From Datisca glomerata (Eukaryota; Streptophyta; Magnoliopsida; Cucurbitales; Datiscaceae), in contig QANY01013371.1 of NCBI GenBank assembly GCA_003255025.1, positions 1,614,026 through 1,678,025 on the forward strand: a stretch of DNA of 64,000 nucleotides. The letters are read 5' to 3'. Under the pieces are notes generated by a model. It was not told the DNA's origin. It did not search any database and worked only from the letters and a program-made list of their open reading frames with translations. The position numbers and the translations under genes were made by a program. Shown piece by piece: positions 35,633 to 47,000 of this stretch (positions are counted from its first letter, which is position 1; each line of letters starts with the position of its first letter).

Positions 35633-36412
35633 TGGTGGATCCGACAATGTTTAATGTCAATGTGAATGAATGATCGTTTGGCTTGTCTAGCGATACAATG
35701 TAAATGAATGATCGTTTGATTTGTCTAGCGATACAATGTGAATGAATGATCATTTGACTTGTCCAACCATACTACTAAGGATCCGGTAGTCGAACATTTT
35801 TCTGTAATAATGGTCCACTGCTTCTGATTCGCTAAACATTATACAAGTGAGTTCACGAATAATGTAAAGAAAAGAATGTGGCACAAAGTTTGCACGGAAG
35901 GAGTTTAATGCTAAAGCAAAAGAAATAAAGTGATAAAAGTATTTAGTATATGTTATATGCAATGCTTATGTATATGATTAAGATGGATTGGATGCGCATG
36001 TGTTTGCTATGTAAGTGTAAAATTTTACTTACTAAGTATATTTTTATAGTCGCCCCCTTTTTATTAAATTTTCCAGATGATGATAATTATGGTGATGAGT
36101 GTGAAAAGTCTTTTTAGACGTTCTGACACGAAAAGGGAAATCAAGTTTAATTAGTTGAGTAAAGTACTATTTTAAAGTTGATTTTAATTTGTTATTTATG
36201 AAAGATCTTTGAAATATTATATGAGCTTAATAAAGTTTTTCTATGAATTTCTTATCTTAAATTTTAGAAACGTGTTTTGATTTTTTTTCTAATAAATGTG
36301 TTGTTTCATCCACAAATCATGAATTGATTTTAAAAGAAAAATTTTGACCTAGGTATCGCGTTATTTTTTTTAAAATTACCGAAGTAACTTAGTCGCTCTT
36401 CGAGGTGTTACA
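35633..36412 (-). mobile_element. Solo-LTR-like block interrupting the LINE
   Basis: LINE coding sequence stops near 35630 and LINE ORF1-type sequence resumes near 36413. The block between has TG at its left end (TGGTGGATCCGAC) and on the minus strand starts TGTAACACCTCGAAGAGCG, like many plant Ty3/gypsy LTRs. No 5-bp target duplication was found and part of the endonuclease is missing, so rearrangement accompanied the event. Confidence 0.4.
35658..35765. repeat. Tandem repeat, ~46-bp unit, 2.4 copies
   Basis: AATGTGAATGAATGATCGTT followed by TGGCTTGTCTAGCGATAC is repeated with few changes. It lies inside the LTR-like block. Confidence 0.8.
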
Positions 36413-36560
36413 TTCTTGCTTCCAGTTTGTTTCTTAGTATCTATAGTCTTGCCCTCATGTTTGTTCCTATTCCCATATTTCCTCATTTCTTTGTTAGCTT
36501 GAGTAACTGATGTAGAGAATTTGAACTTCTATACTAAAGCATCAAATAACGATTCTTTAG

Positions 36561-36888
36561 TAGGGGTGTGCATGGTTCGGTTCAGTCGGTTAGTAAGACA
36601 TTTTTGTAATCGAACCGAATTCACCGGTTACCTATAAAATCGAATCGAACCAAACTGGTGTAACCATCCGAACCGAACCGTATATAACTAAAGTAATCGG
36701 TTCGGTTTGGTTACTTGTAACCGGTTCGGCTGCACCTGTAAACTTCTTAAAATAACAAGAATTTTAAATTGAAAATATCAATAGATCAATAATCAAATAT
36801 AATTTTCATTACTCCATACACTAACCTTCATGCATTTTTAATACTACTAAATCCAAATATTCAACTCAATAACAATAATTAATAATAT

Positions 36889-36925
<37 letters not shown>

Positions 36926-37089
36926 TGGTTGTAATAAGTTCGAACCAATTACAGAGTTATTGAAAAAATAACCGAACAAAAAATACGGTTATAAAAAATA
37001 ATCGAACCGATTACAATACTATATTAAAAGAACCGACCGAACCCATTCGGTTCAGTTCGGTTGGTTCAGAAAAAATCTGCACACCCCTA
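36561..37089. mobile_element. hAT-type non-autonomous foldback element 3
   Basis: Perfect 12-bp terminal inverted repeats TAGGGGTGTGCA / TGCACACCCCTA are flanked by an exact 8-bp target duplication TTCTTTAG (36553-36560, 37090-37097). The interior carries CGGTTCGGTT / AACCGAACCG arrays in both orientations and an (AT)n run at about 36893-36919. There is no transposase. It sits inside LINE ORF1 sequence. Confidence 0.9.
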
Positions 37090-37221
37090 TTCTTTAGTCT
37101 AGGAACCAATATTGTTAGGTGCTTGAACAACATGATTTGTAAACTCAGAAGCCATACCTTGATGGAATTTGTCATTTTTATTCATGTTCTCTCCTTCCCA
37201 TTTTCTACTTCTCACAACTTC

Positions 37222-37480
37222 CTATTGTGTACTATTATGCAGGTTACCAGCTAAAGAAATATTCTTTATAAGAGAAGGAGTACTTAAGTTGGCTTCAGCT
37301 TTAAGCCATTCCTGAAATTTATATTCCTCACAAAAATCAGCTTCTTTACAGAATCTTGTGTCACGATAGATGCTTCCATATTGATAATAAAAAAGAGGAA
37401 GTCTTTCATACTTAAAGTCAATCCAAATGGGGCTTTTCAATCTTATTTTAACCAATACTCATGCCTTTATATTGAAAACC
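37222..37480 (-). pseudogene. LINE ORF1 zinc-knuckle region fragment
   Basis: The minus strand encodes KIRLKSPIWIDFKYERLPLF followed by YYQYGSIYRDTRFC. This matches the FKYERLPxFCxxCGxxGHxxxxC zinc-knuckle segment after DUF4283 in plant LINE ORF1 proteins, with some Cys/His lost. The preceding DUF4283 part lies 4.2 kb away at 41735-42013, separated by an LTR element. Confidence 0.7.
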
Positions 37481-37508
37481 ACTTCCCTTAAATTATACTC
37501 ATTGTAAA

Positions 37509-38034
37509 GGATTTTTTTTGGCATGGAGAACCACCTACGAATAAATGATAAAGATCATAATTTAAAAAGAGAATGAGAGAATAAAGACACCGTCATTAAC
37601 GTGGAAAACCCTTAAAGGGAAGAAAAACCATGGGAAGATTGTTGATATTCACTTATGTAAAAGGATTTTACATAGTTGTTGATGAGAGAAGATAGGAAGG
37701 GCAATGTCTTTGTTGAGGTTTGTTTAGGTCTCTTCCTCGCCTCCCTTTTTTTACATGAGCATGTACTTATAGGCATGATGATAATAATGATGATGATGAT
37801 AAATAATAATAATAATAAAAGACATGATCACACCCCCTATGCCTTCGGTTGATGGGATTGCTTCAGGCGTGGGCTCTTTTACTTTGCTTATTCCTTTCAG
37901 TTGTTTTGTTCTTAGTCTGTCAGCCACTCAATCAGTCATAGCCACTTGGTGGTTTCTTGTGGTTTGGGCCAATCAATCACAATCACTTGGTGGTATTTTC
38001 TAGATTCCTTTTATCCATTCTCGTTCTTCTTTCG
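37509..38034 (-). repeat. 3' LTR of gag-only Tat element
   Basis: It starts GGATTTTTTTTGGCATGGAG (TG mutated to GG) and matches the right LTR through AAACCCTTAAAG, TTACATAGTTGTTGATGAGAG and CAGCCACTCAATCAGTCAT. A GAT/AAT microsatellite lies at 37780-37821. Confidence 0.75.
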
Positions 38035-38890
38035 GTCCTTTTCATCCCAGAGGCGTTGGTCCCCTCAATTTTTTCTCATTCTCGTAGGCGTGGGTTCCCC
38101 CTGCCAGTCTGTTCTTGTTTAGCCATTCACCTTTACATTCCGTTCTTGCATAGTTCAGCGAGTGCTTTTTCCATTCTAGAGGCATGGGTCCCCCATCAGT
38201 CTTTTTCCTTTTTGACCGGTTTGCCTTTCCCGTTCTGATGAGGTTTCTCGCTTTCATTCTCTTTTCCCATTCTTAAGTTCCTTCCCCTTTAGAGTTCCCA
38301 TCCGCGATTTCGCTTACATCGTGATCTGTTTGTTCCACTTATATTTTCCCGTCTAGCCCCCAATCTTGTCATGTTCATGGTCTAAGCGTCTTCTCAAGAT
38401 TCATTCTTTTTGTACACATGTCTTGGGTGGTTTTTCCCCTGTTCCTTTGCTCCCATTATACTCAATTAAGTTTCATTTATTGATGTGTAATGATGAGTAG
38501 AGATGCTTGTTTTTCATGTGAGGGTGCTTTGTTTCCTGTTCCTGCCAACATTTTTCCCGTAAAATGACTTTTCATTTATCTATCGTTTGCCTCTTTAGTT
38601 TATTTCTTCTGCTCTTTGTCCTTTTATTCTTAGTTAGCAGTAAATTTTCCTGTCATTCCCAACTATGAAAATAAAATTCAAAAAACTCTTTATAGATAAT
38701 TCTCTTTTCTCAAAGATTTTCCTCTTCCCGCTTTGGTCGTTTCCTCTTTCCATCCGTTGAGCTATTTTTAAGAAGTATTTCATATTTTCTTTCTTCAGTT
38801 GTGCCCTTTTATGAATTATTTGAGCATCATCTGATCTGTTTAGATAAGGGTATTTCTGTTTTGAAGTTTTTGATTTTATTTTGAGAATAA

Positions 38891-39346
38891 TGCCCGTAGA
38901 CACTCTCAAGGACTTAGGCTTCTTCAGTGGAACCATGGCTCTGTTTTGATTTCTTTCTGAGAACGGTACCCATAAAAACTTTCAAGGACTTAGGCTCTTT
39001 CTGTGGAAGCATGGCCCCGTTATGATTTCCTTCTGAGAACGGTGCCTGTAGACACTCCCAAGAACTTAGGCTCCTTTAGTAGAATCATGGCCTCGTTTTG
39101 ATTTTTTTTTTTTCCGAGAATGGTGTCCGTAGACACTCTCAAGGACTTAGGCTCCTTCAGTGGAACCATTTCCCTGTTTTGATTTTCTTCTAAGAACGGT
39201 GCCCATAGACACTTTCAAGAACTTAGGCTCTTTCGGTGGAACCATGACCTCGTTTTAATTTCACTCTGAGCATGATGCCCGTAGACACTCTTAATGACTT
39301 AGACTCTTTTAGTAAAACCGTGACCCCATTTTGATTTCATAAGGGC
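38891..39346 (-). repeat. Tandem repeat, six ~76-bp units, in gag-only Tat element
   Basis: Six units begin with variants of TGCCCGTAGACACTCTCAAG and continue GACTTAGGCTCTTTCAGTGG and AACCATGGCC...GTTTTGATTTC. This array fills the position of Tat 3' UTR repeats and shares AAGGACTTA(A/G)GCT with the array at 1890-2098. Confidence 0.9.
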
Positions 39347-40074
39347 TCATCGATAGACTTTCCCCCATTTTTTTATTTTTCATTTTCTTTCTCTCGTACG
39401 ATAAGATATGTGACATGAATATTGTACAAGAATAATATAATAATTTATTAAAAAGAGTAAGGAGCAATTGTACCGTTTCATAACTTCATCGTAGGAGCTT
39501 GAGCTTGATGCCCCACTTCTATCAGTAAAATTTTCTCGATTTCCTTGCTACGAACTTATTAATAGAGTTTCTCCCGTTTCCTTATTCACTTTTTCTGCTT
39601 TTAATTTTTTTCCTTCCTTTTCTCTTTTCCTTTACTCCTGGCCATCTTTTCCTCAGCTCCATTCTTTAGCTATTCTTTTCTACCATTCTTTACTCAGCTC
39701 TTCTTTTCTCAATATTTTTTTACTGAGATGAAGATCTTTCCTCAACTTATTTTCTTTTCTATTATGAAGTTCTTTTCTTAATTTATTTTCTTTTATGTTC
39801 TGATGACTTTCTCATTCTTAAGACGTTTCTTTTTTCATTCTCCAGACTTTCCCATTTTGAAAATATTTCATTTTTCCGTTCTGAAGACATTTCCTTTTTC
39901 TATTTTACAGACATTTCCTTTTTCTGTTCTGAAGACATTTCCTTTTTTCCGTTCTCCAGACTTTCCTTGTGTCAAGCCAATTCTGTTCCCATTCTCAACT
40001 CTTTCTCGTTCTCAAGACCTTACAAATCAAATAATTTTTCTCCTATTTTTCTATCACGCTTTTTTGCCTGCACT
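39347..40074. other. Pyrimidine-rich spacer of gag-only element
   Basis: Short repeats of TTCTGAAGACATTTCCTTTT occur around 39830-39970. No pol domain can be found where pol should be. Confidence 0.6.
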
Positions 40075-40930
40075 TTAGCCCCGTTCTTCTTTCTTTGGCT
40101 CATTAATCCGTCGTCCTGCTTGTTTTTTCTTTTCTTCTTCCAACGTGATATATGCTTGCGTTCTTTGGAAAGTCTCTACCATGGTCAAAGATTTTATCTT
40201 TAATAAATCTTCAAAGAAGGCTGATTCTGGATCCAACCCCCATTTGAAAGCTAGTCTCGCTGCTTTGTCATCATAAATTTTTACTTTAGCCATTTTCTTT
40301 GGGAATCTATGAGTGTATTCCTGAAGTGTTTCTTTTTTCTTCTGGGCAGCTATTGTCAGAAGGTAGCCTGAGTCCTCCATTACTGCTCGATAAATAGAGT
40401 ACATGACTTGCTTGAACCGTCTAAGATGATTTACAGGGTCAGATTTCCCTTCATAACATTTGAATTTAGGTGCCACTAACTTCTTCGAAACTGGGGCGAT
40501 CAAGATTTCCAGACTTAATGGAGTTCTGGTGAGTGATTCCAGGTGGGTTTTCCCGTGTTTCCCAGGTTCCTTATTTCTATCATCTCCCTAATGAAAACTT
40601 CCATCATGACTTTTGATTGATGAATTTCTCCCGCTTTCTTCTTTTTGTGTTCCTTAGACTGAACTTTTGCGCGTGTCTGTGCAAGGTCCCGTTGCAATGC
40701 AGCAATCTAATCCTGTATCGTCTGCCACGCGTTGTGTAGCGTTTCAGCATTTCGCTATTCTATCTCTTGCATTGGGCTTATGATAGCCTGAAGTATCTCA
40801 GCTAGGGGAGTGAGGTGATTGGCTTGTTCATCCCCGTTCCCGTCTTCTTTGTTAAGGGTGGTGTTCGATCTGGTTTGAGGCATGGTTTAGTTTTCTGGAG
40901 GGTATCTTTGAGGTTTCTTCTCGCTCTCAA
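40075..40930 (-). pseudogene. Tat gag, partly open
   Basis: The best part, 40503-40075, encodes 142 residues including VAPKFKCYEGKSDPVNHLRR, TLQEYTHRFPKKMAKVKIYD, ARLAFKWGLDP and LTMVETFQRTQAYITLEEEKK, a typical Tat retrotransposon gag core. The N-terminal region 40930-40515 is split into two frames. The zinc knuckle is not seen after the basic tail. Gag assembles particles; it is the only protein domain left in this element. Confidence 0.75.
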
Positions 40931-40950
40931 TGAAAGCGCCAAAATGCAAA

Positions 40951-41715
40951 TGATTTTTCTGTATGGAGAACCCTCTACGAACAAATGATAAAGATCATAA
41001 TTTAAAGAGAGAATGAAAGAATAAAGACGCCGTTATTTATGTGGAAAACCCTTAAAGAGAAGAAAAACTACGGGAAGATTGTTGATATTCACTTATATAG
41101 AGGATTTTACATAGTTGTTGATGAGAGAATAGAGTAAGGGCAATGCCTTTAGTTGAGGTTTGCTTAGGTCTCTTCATCGCCTCCCTTTTTCTTTTTACAT
41201 GAGCATGTTCTTATAGGTCTGATGATGATAATAATAATAATAACAATAATAATAAAAGGGCATGGTCACACCCTCCTATGCCTTCGGCTGATGAAATTGC
41301 TTTCAGGCGTGGACTCTATTACTTTGCTCATTCTTTTCAGCTATATAAATGTTTACATAGTTGTTGATGAGAGAAGAGAGTAAGGGTAGTGCTTTTAGTT
41401 GAGGTTCGCTTAAGTCTCTTCCTCACCTCCCTTTTTCTTTTTACATGAGTCTGTATTTATAGGTCTGATGATAATAATAGTAACAATTATAATAAAAAAG
41501 GGCATGATCACACCTTCCTGTGACTTCGACTGATGGGATTGCTTTCAGGCGTGGACTCTTTTACTTTGCTCATTCTTTTCAGTTATTTTGTCCTCAGTCT
41601 GTCAGCCACTCAATCAGTCATCGCCACTTGGTGGTTCCTCGTGGTTCGTGCCAATCAATCACAACCACTTGGCAGTCATTCTGGATTCCTTTCATCCATT
41701 TCCGTTCTTCTTTCA
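40951..41715 (-). repeat. 5' LTR of gag-only Tat element with 246-bp internal duplication
   Basis: It begins TGATTTTTCTGTATGGAGAA next to the primer site. A segment beginning TTTACATAGTTGTTGATGAG is present twice, 41106-41351 and 41352-41590, which accounts for its greater length than the partner LTR (about 765 versus 526 bp). Confidence 0.75.
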
Positions 41716-41734
41716 TCCATTCTGGAGGTACGTC

Positions 41735-42013
41735 GTGGATTTGGACTTACACTGGACATGAATCAAACAATATTTCAGATGGTCGAAATTCTTGTTCATC
41801 CTTTTTAAAAAACATGAGATTTCCATTAAAGCTCCATAGACCCTTCCCTCCCACTTTCTCCATTTTCATACGACATCCATACTTGAATAGAAAGATATCC
41901 AAAGCTTTAAACTCGAATCGTTTCTCAATACCCCAACTCTTTCTTAGAATATAACCCAAGAGAGGCCTGCACAACTCTATTAGTGTTAACTTTACCCACC
42001 ATCTAAGATTCAT
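41735..42013 (-). pseudogene. LINE ORF1 DUF4283-type fragment
   Basis: The minus strand encodes FKALDIFLFKYGCRMKMEKV, GKGLWSFNGNLMFFKKDEQEF and, after one stop, VQIHDVPPEWM. These are the hallmarks of the DUF4283 domain of plant LINE ORF1 (WSFxxxLLxxxE, then WVQIHDLPP). The chain is cut at about 41716 by the gag-only LTR element and resumes at 37480. Confidence 0.7.
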
Positions 42014-42493
42014 TCACTATGTTTTCATGATGAATAACATATGGATTTTTCTAGACAAGTTAACGTAAGAGAAAGGATGAAAAGTGAAGAAAACACATAA
42101 AACAGAACCCCTTAATCACTTGAGTACCGTGCACGAATCTAAGAGTCACCATGCACTGAAAACAGATATGAACATGACACGTTTTTTCCAAATACATATA
42201 CACTAGGACACATCCAAAAAGAAAATTGACAAAAGCAAATATGATGAATAACAAATGCCAAATGCAAATATAAAGAAATACGGTGTCTAATCAAAGCCAA
42301 AGATGAAATCTTGGGATGAAAAAGAAGATGCTTAACATTTTTTGGAGAAGGTTAGAAAACGGGTTGTGCTATAATATTGCATTAATTGCGGGTGAGTTAG
42401 ATATAGCTTTTGTTTGATTATGTGATATAGCCTCCATTTTTTTTCTTTTTATACTTGGAGTTGATCTCTTCTATAGTTTTTTTTGTTTTTAAT

Positions 42494-42992
42494 TAGGGGC
42501 GTGCACAGGACGGGACAGGATGGGACGAGACAAATTTTTTTAGTCCCGTCCCTTCCCGTATAGAGAGGAAATACCGGGCAGGACGGGACGAGACAAGACA
42601 TGTATTTTTTTTCATTTTTACTGCATTTTTGGCTTTTTGTTGGACTATTTAGGGTTGAATTTGATTTTTTTTTGGATTTGGGCTGTTTTTGGCATTTTTT
42701 TTGAAAATTTAGACTATGTTATAAATGTTAGAAACCAATTGCAGGTTAAAAATCAAAAGAATTAAGGCTAAAATTAAAAAAAATTACAATGTGTATATAT
42801 ATATTTCGGGACGGGACGAGACAAATTCGGGACAAGGACTCTTGTCCCGAATTTGTCCCGTCTCATCCCGCACGGGACAAAAATTTTGCGTCCCGTCCCG
42901 TCCCGTCCGACTAAAACAAAAAACCCATCCCGCTTGGTTCGGGACGGCTTTTCGAGACGGGACGGTTTTTTCGGGTTGCTTGCACACCCCTA
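42494..42992. mobile_element. hAT-type non-autonomous foldback element 4
   Basis: Ends TAGGGGCGTGCA and TGCACACCCCTA are inverted with one mismatch. An exact 8-bp target duplication TTTTTAAT lies at 42486-42493 and 42993-43000. The interior arms are arrays of GGGAC / GTCCC (for example GACGGGACGAGACAA and TCCCGTCCCGTCC). No transposase. It lies about 0.9 kb upstream of the LACS start codon. Confidence 0.9.
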
Positions 42993-43000
42993 TTTTTAAT

Positions 43001-43889
43001 ATATTACTAATACAATAAATAAATGTAAATAACATGTCCTTTATGTTACTCAATTAAAACTGAGATATATATTAATGTCAAATGAAAAATAGCTTATCAA
43101 TTATGATTTCTATCCAATATGTGAATATAAAGGGAATAATAAATATCTTATTTATTTACTTTTAAGAAATAGGAATGGAATAAGATAATATGTTGAGAGA
43201 GTTCCTTTTGATAGACTAATTTAACAATAATAAAGAGTCATTAAAATTGCAATGTTAAAAGGGACAATTGGCTAAATGTAAAGCATTCAAGGAGAGAGAG
43301 ATAATTACAGATTCTCCGTATTAGATGCGTGGAGCTTCAAAATTAACCCAAGTAGCTGTTTATATTTGACCAACAAAACAGCAGCAAACCAATGAAATCC
43401 CACCCAACTCTCTCTCTTTAAACTAAGTAATACCCAAAATTAAAAGTAAAAAAAAAGCCAATGGTTGGATGTGATTCATCCTTGTATCATTCTCTCATAA
43501 GTGCCACAAGAGTGATAAATACGGTGAAAAAAAGGAAGAAAGAAAGGATTTTGTAGCTAAATATTTGGACAAAGCTGGCTTGATTTGCAAAGCCAGATTC
43601 GAAAGAAATATTCTTTTTTTTTTTTTTTTCAATTCTTTACATAAGAATCCCAGAAAACGATATAGTTATGGCTGACTGCTATTTATGACTCTAATCTTTA
43701 TCTTATTACATCATCGTCATCATCTATCTTTGGAAGGCGTGCCCATTCGTCTCTCTCAATCGGGTTTTCTATCTGGCATGCACCTACGTTTCTCGAGAAA
43801 CAAACAGAAATTGTAGGATATCTATTTTTACTTGGGTACAGCTAAAACACCACGATCGGGTAATTCGTCTGTTTCCTATTGAAGTTTTC
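43001..43889 (+). promoter_or_regulatory. Upstream region of the LACS gene
   Basis: This AT-rich segment between hAT element 4 and the ATG should contain the promoter and 5' UTR. It contains a poly-T run (about 43614-43629) and pyrimidine-rich sequence near the gene. I cannot place a TATA box or transcription start with confidence. Confidence 0.4.
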
Positions 43890-44005
43890 ATGGATTCTTC
43901 AACAGCTCAGCGTCGCCTTAAATCCATTCACGGCCACCTCATCACCGACGGAGAACCGTCCTCTCAGATCCGATCCAATCCTACCGCCGGCGAGTTCTTT
44001 TCCGG

Positions 44006-44062
<57 letters not shown>

Positions 44063-47000
44063 TACTAGTTTTGTTGTCATATGTGGCAACTTATGTTATT
44101 CGCTCTTACTGTACGAGAATACGGAAATAGAAAATTTTAATGCTCGAATGTTGATGACATTACTCGCTTTAATTGAATTTTTGTTCCTGCCAATCAAGAG
44201 AAGTTGGACCCACGATTAATGCAGGTTTAATGCACCATAAGAAAAATGCGGATGGTGGGTGGGTGACGAATTACTTCCGTTTTCAACATTGATTTTGTCG
44301 ACTCTGCATTCACGTTAATTTAGTCCACTGGTTGAAATAATGATTCCCTTATATGAACTCGGGGCATTGGGTGACAATTTCATGTCAACCAATTAACGAT
44401 ATTTTTTAGATTTAGAAGGAAAACAAGTGTTGATCCGGATTCGTACACTTGAAATTTTGATATGTTATATCTGTGTGCCATCGAGTATAGATCACTTATG
44501 GGATAACTATGGACTTAATTACAGTTTTCTTCCTTCCAATAGGTCACAGTAAAGTTGAGTTTATTATTCGACTCAAGTTTTTGGAATTATTTATTTTTAC
44601 TAGAGCAAGCTATGATTTTTTGCAATTGCATTCTGTTTTTCTTTTGTGGTTCATGTGGTCCGGGAGACACTTCTGAGAAAAAATTGACGTTATTGATCTT
44701 ATTTTTAACCATAGAGAAAGAGTAGGTGTGACAGAGCATTGTCCAAACTAATAAACGAAGAGCTATTTCTGACTAAAAGTTTATAGCATCATAGCAAGTT
44801 AACCACGAAATTAACAATTGAAATTTCAGCACATGGGAATTGGTTCTTTAGAGGCCGAGAGTATCCCAGCTCTCTGTTTCTTTGTTTAACAATGCTAAGT
44901 GTATCTGTGATTTTTTAGGCCCAATAGGTTTGATGAAAGTTGGTTTCCGGTATTCAGTGATCTTTCTGGATTGGTTACCCTCGGCTTATTCTCCGGCTAT
45001 TCAATTCCCAAATGTTTAATGGTTCTGATAGGCTTTTTAGTTATTCTCTTCATTGATCTTACTGATTACCTGTACATTAAGACTTTTTTTTTTCATAAGA
45101 GATCATCTCCTTGCCTGGTTAATACGGAAAGTTGATATTAAGTTGAGCGAAGAAAAAAATTTGATTGTGACCATTGTGAGCAAGAAGCATTTACTTGGAA
45201 AGAGATACTTTTATCTGTTAAAACCATATGAGGTGTGGATATTAATCGTTTGTCAAGGTCCTTGACAGTTAGGGAGTTATCTTAAAACGTCAAGACGGAG
45301 AAGCCGCTGGTTAGCATGTTATTGCTAATCTCTCGGGAAAATAGATTTTTGAGTTTTAAGTTTAATGGGTTCCAAAGTAATGCATTTTATACCGTGTCGC
45401 ACTCTTAAGTAATGAATTAAAAGAAATTTCTGGGGTGATATATACTATATTGTGGTGCTGTGAGTCTATATGTTATTCGTTGCTCCTATATTTGTGTAGA
45501 TGCTTAGCTAATATTGTCAACGCTGCTATTTAAATCTGAGCAGAGCAGGGGTACAGTGTTGTGCTTCCAGAGAAATTGCAGACTGGAAAATGGAATGTAT
45601 ACAGGTAGATGTTGAATTTTCAATCTACTATACTAGCATTGCCCTGTAGTATTCTGGAAAAATTCATTCATTATCTTTTGATGGCAGATCTGTACGTTCT
45701 CCTTTGAAGCTTGTGAGTCGATTCCCTGATAATCCTGAAATTGGCACCCTGCATGACAATTTTGTGTAAGCATCTCCTTTGTTTTTGCCAAAGTCAATTG
45801 TCACTTGTAAGTTTGTAGCTCATACATCATACCTCAATGTTTAATGCATAGACGCGCAGTTGATACATTTCGGGATTACAAATATCTTGGAACACGAATT
45901 CGAGTTGATGGAACAGTTGGAGAGTAAGTCATGATATCTGGGTTAAATTTCAAATTTTCTATTTGAACTGTTCTCATCCATTTTCTTTTGCATTTTCATC
46001 CATTTAGATACAAATGGATGACCTATGGAGAAGCAGGCACTGCTCGGTCAGCAATCGGTTCTGGCCTAATATATCATGGGATACCAAAGGTGAATGTCTA
46101 GATTTTATAATTCCTATAAAAAGTAAAAAAAAGGGAAAATGATAGAAAGCAATAACATTTTATTTTATGTGCTCTATTGATTCCTCTTTGGGAATAAGAA
46201 ATCTTCTGCGAAAAATATTCATCTCTTACTCTTCTTTTGGTTTGTTTGTCACAGGGATCTTGCATAGGGTTATATTTTATCAATCGACCTGAATGGCTTA
46301 TTGTTGATCATGCCTGCTCCGCATATTCTTATATTTCTGTTCCATTATATGACACTCTTGGTTTGTTTCTTTTCCTTGCTTAGACTTATTTTGGTTTAGC
46401 AACCTTGGGGTAGCACTTTCAATGTCACTCATTAATGTTCTCTCGCAGGTCCGGATGCTGTCAAGTACATTGTAAATCATGCGGTTGTACAAGTTGTATT
46501 TTGTGTACCGCAGTCTCTTAATTCAGTGAGTCAAATTTAGGGTTTACTTTGGCTATTCTTTATCATACCTGTTGTTAGAAAAGGGAGGTGTTGATAGTCT
46601 AAAACAGCAGGAGTAGCTGTAGTTCTTGTTACTTAGAAGTTTGCTGCATATTATTTCTTTTAGCATTTATTAGTTCAACTATTTGGTATGACATCCCTAT
46701 CAATTAACTGCAAATGACGAACCACATTGAATTTGTCACCTTTAAGTTAGGTCTAGTACTATTTTGCGATGGATCATAAGTAGAACTCAATGTTGGTCTA
46801 ATGGGCCGTCAGCAGCTATTGTTTCTTTATTGTGAAGTACAGAAGTCATGTGTTGTACCTCATTTTTCTCATTTCTGAGTCACGTCTACAGTACTTCTAC
46901 TGCATCATTGATTTCTAATCTCTGATAATACTTTACACCATATCATAGCTTATTTTGTCATGATCCATACAAACTACATATCATCTCAACTTATACCTTT

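Larger units (their letters stand above)
37509..41715 (-). mobile_element. Gag-only Tat-lineage LTR retrotransposon
   Basis: Direct LTRs at about 37509-38034 and 40951-41715 enclose 2.9 kb. On the minus strand the order is primer site (40931-40948), gag (about 40930-40075), spacer, tandem repeats (38891-39346), 3' LTR. Protease, RT, RNase H and integrase are absent, so it depends on a partner in trans. Gag and repeats are related to the element at 1741-7880. It inserted in LINE ORF1 sequence. Exact LTR outer ends and target duplication are uncertain. Confidence 0.8.
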
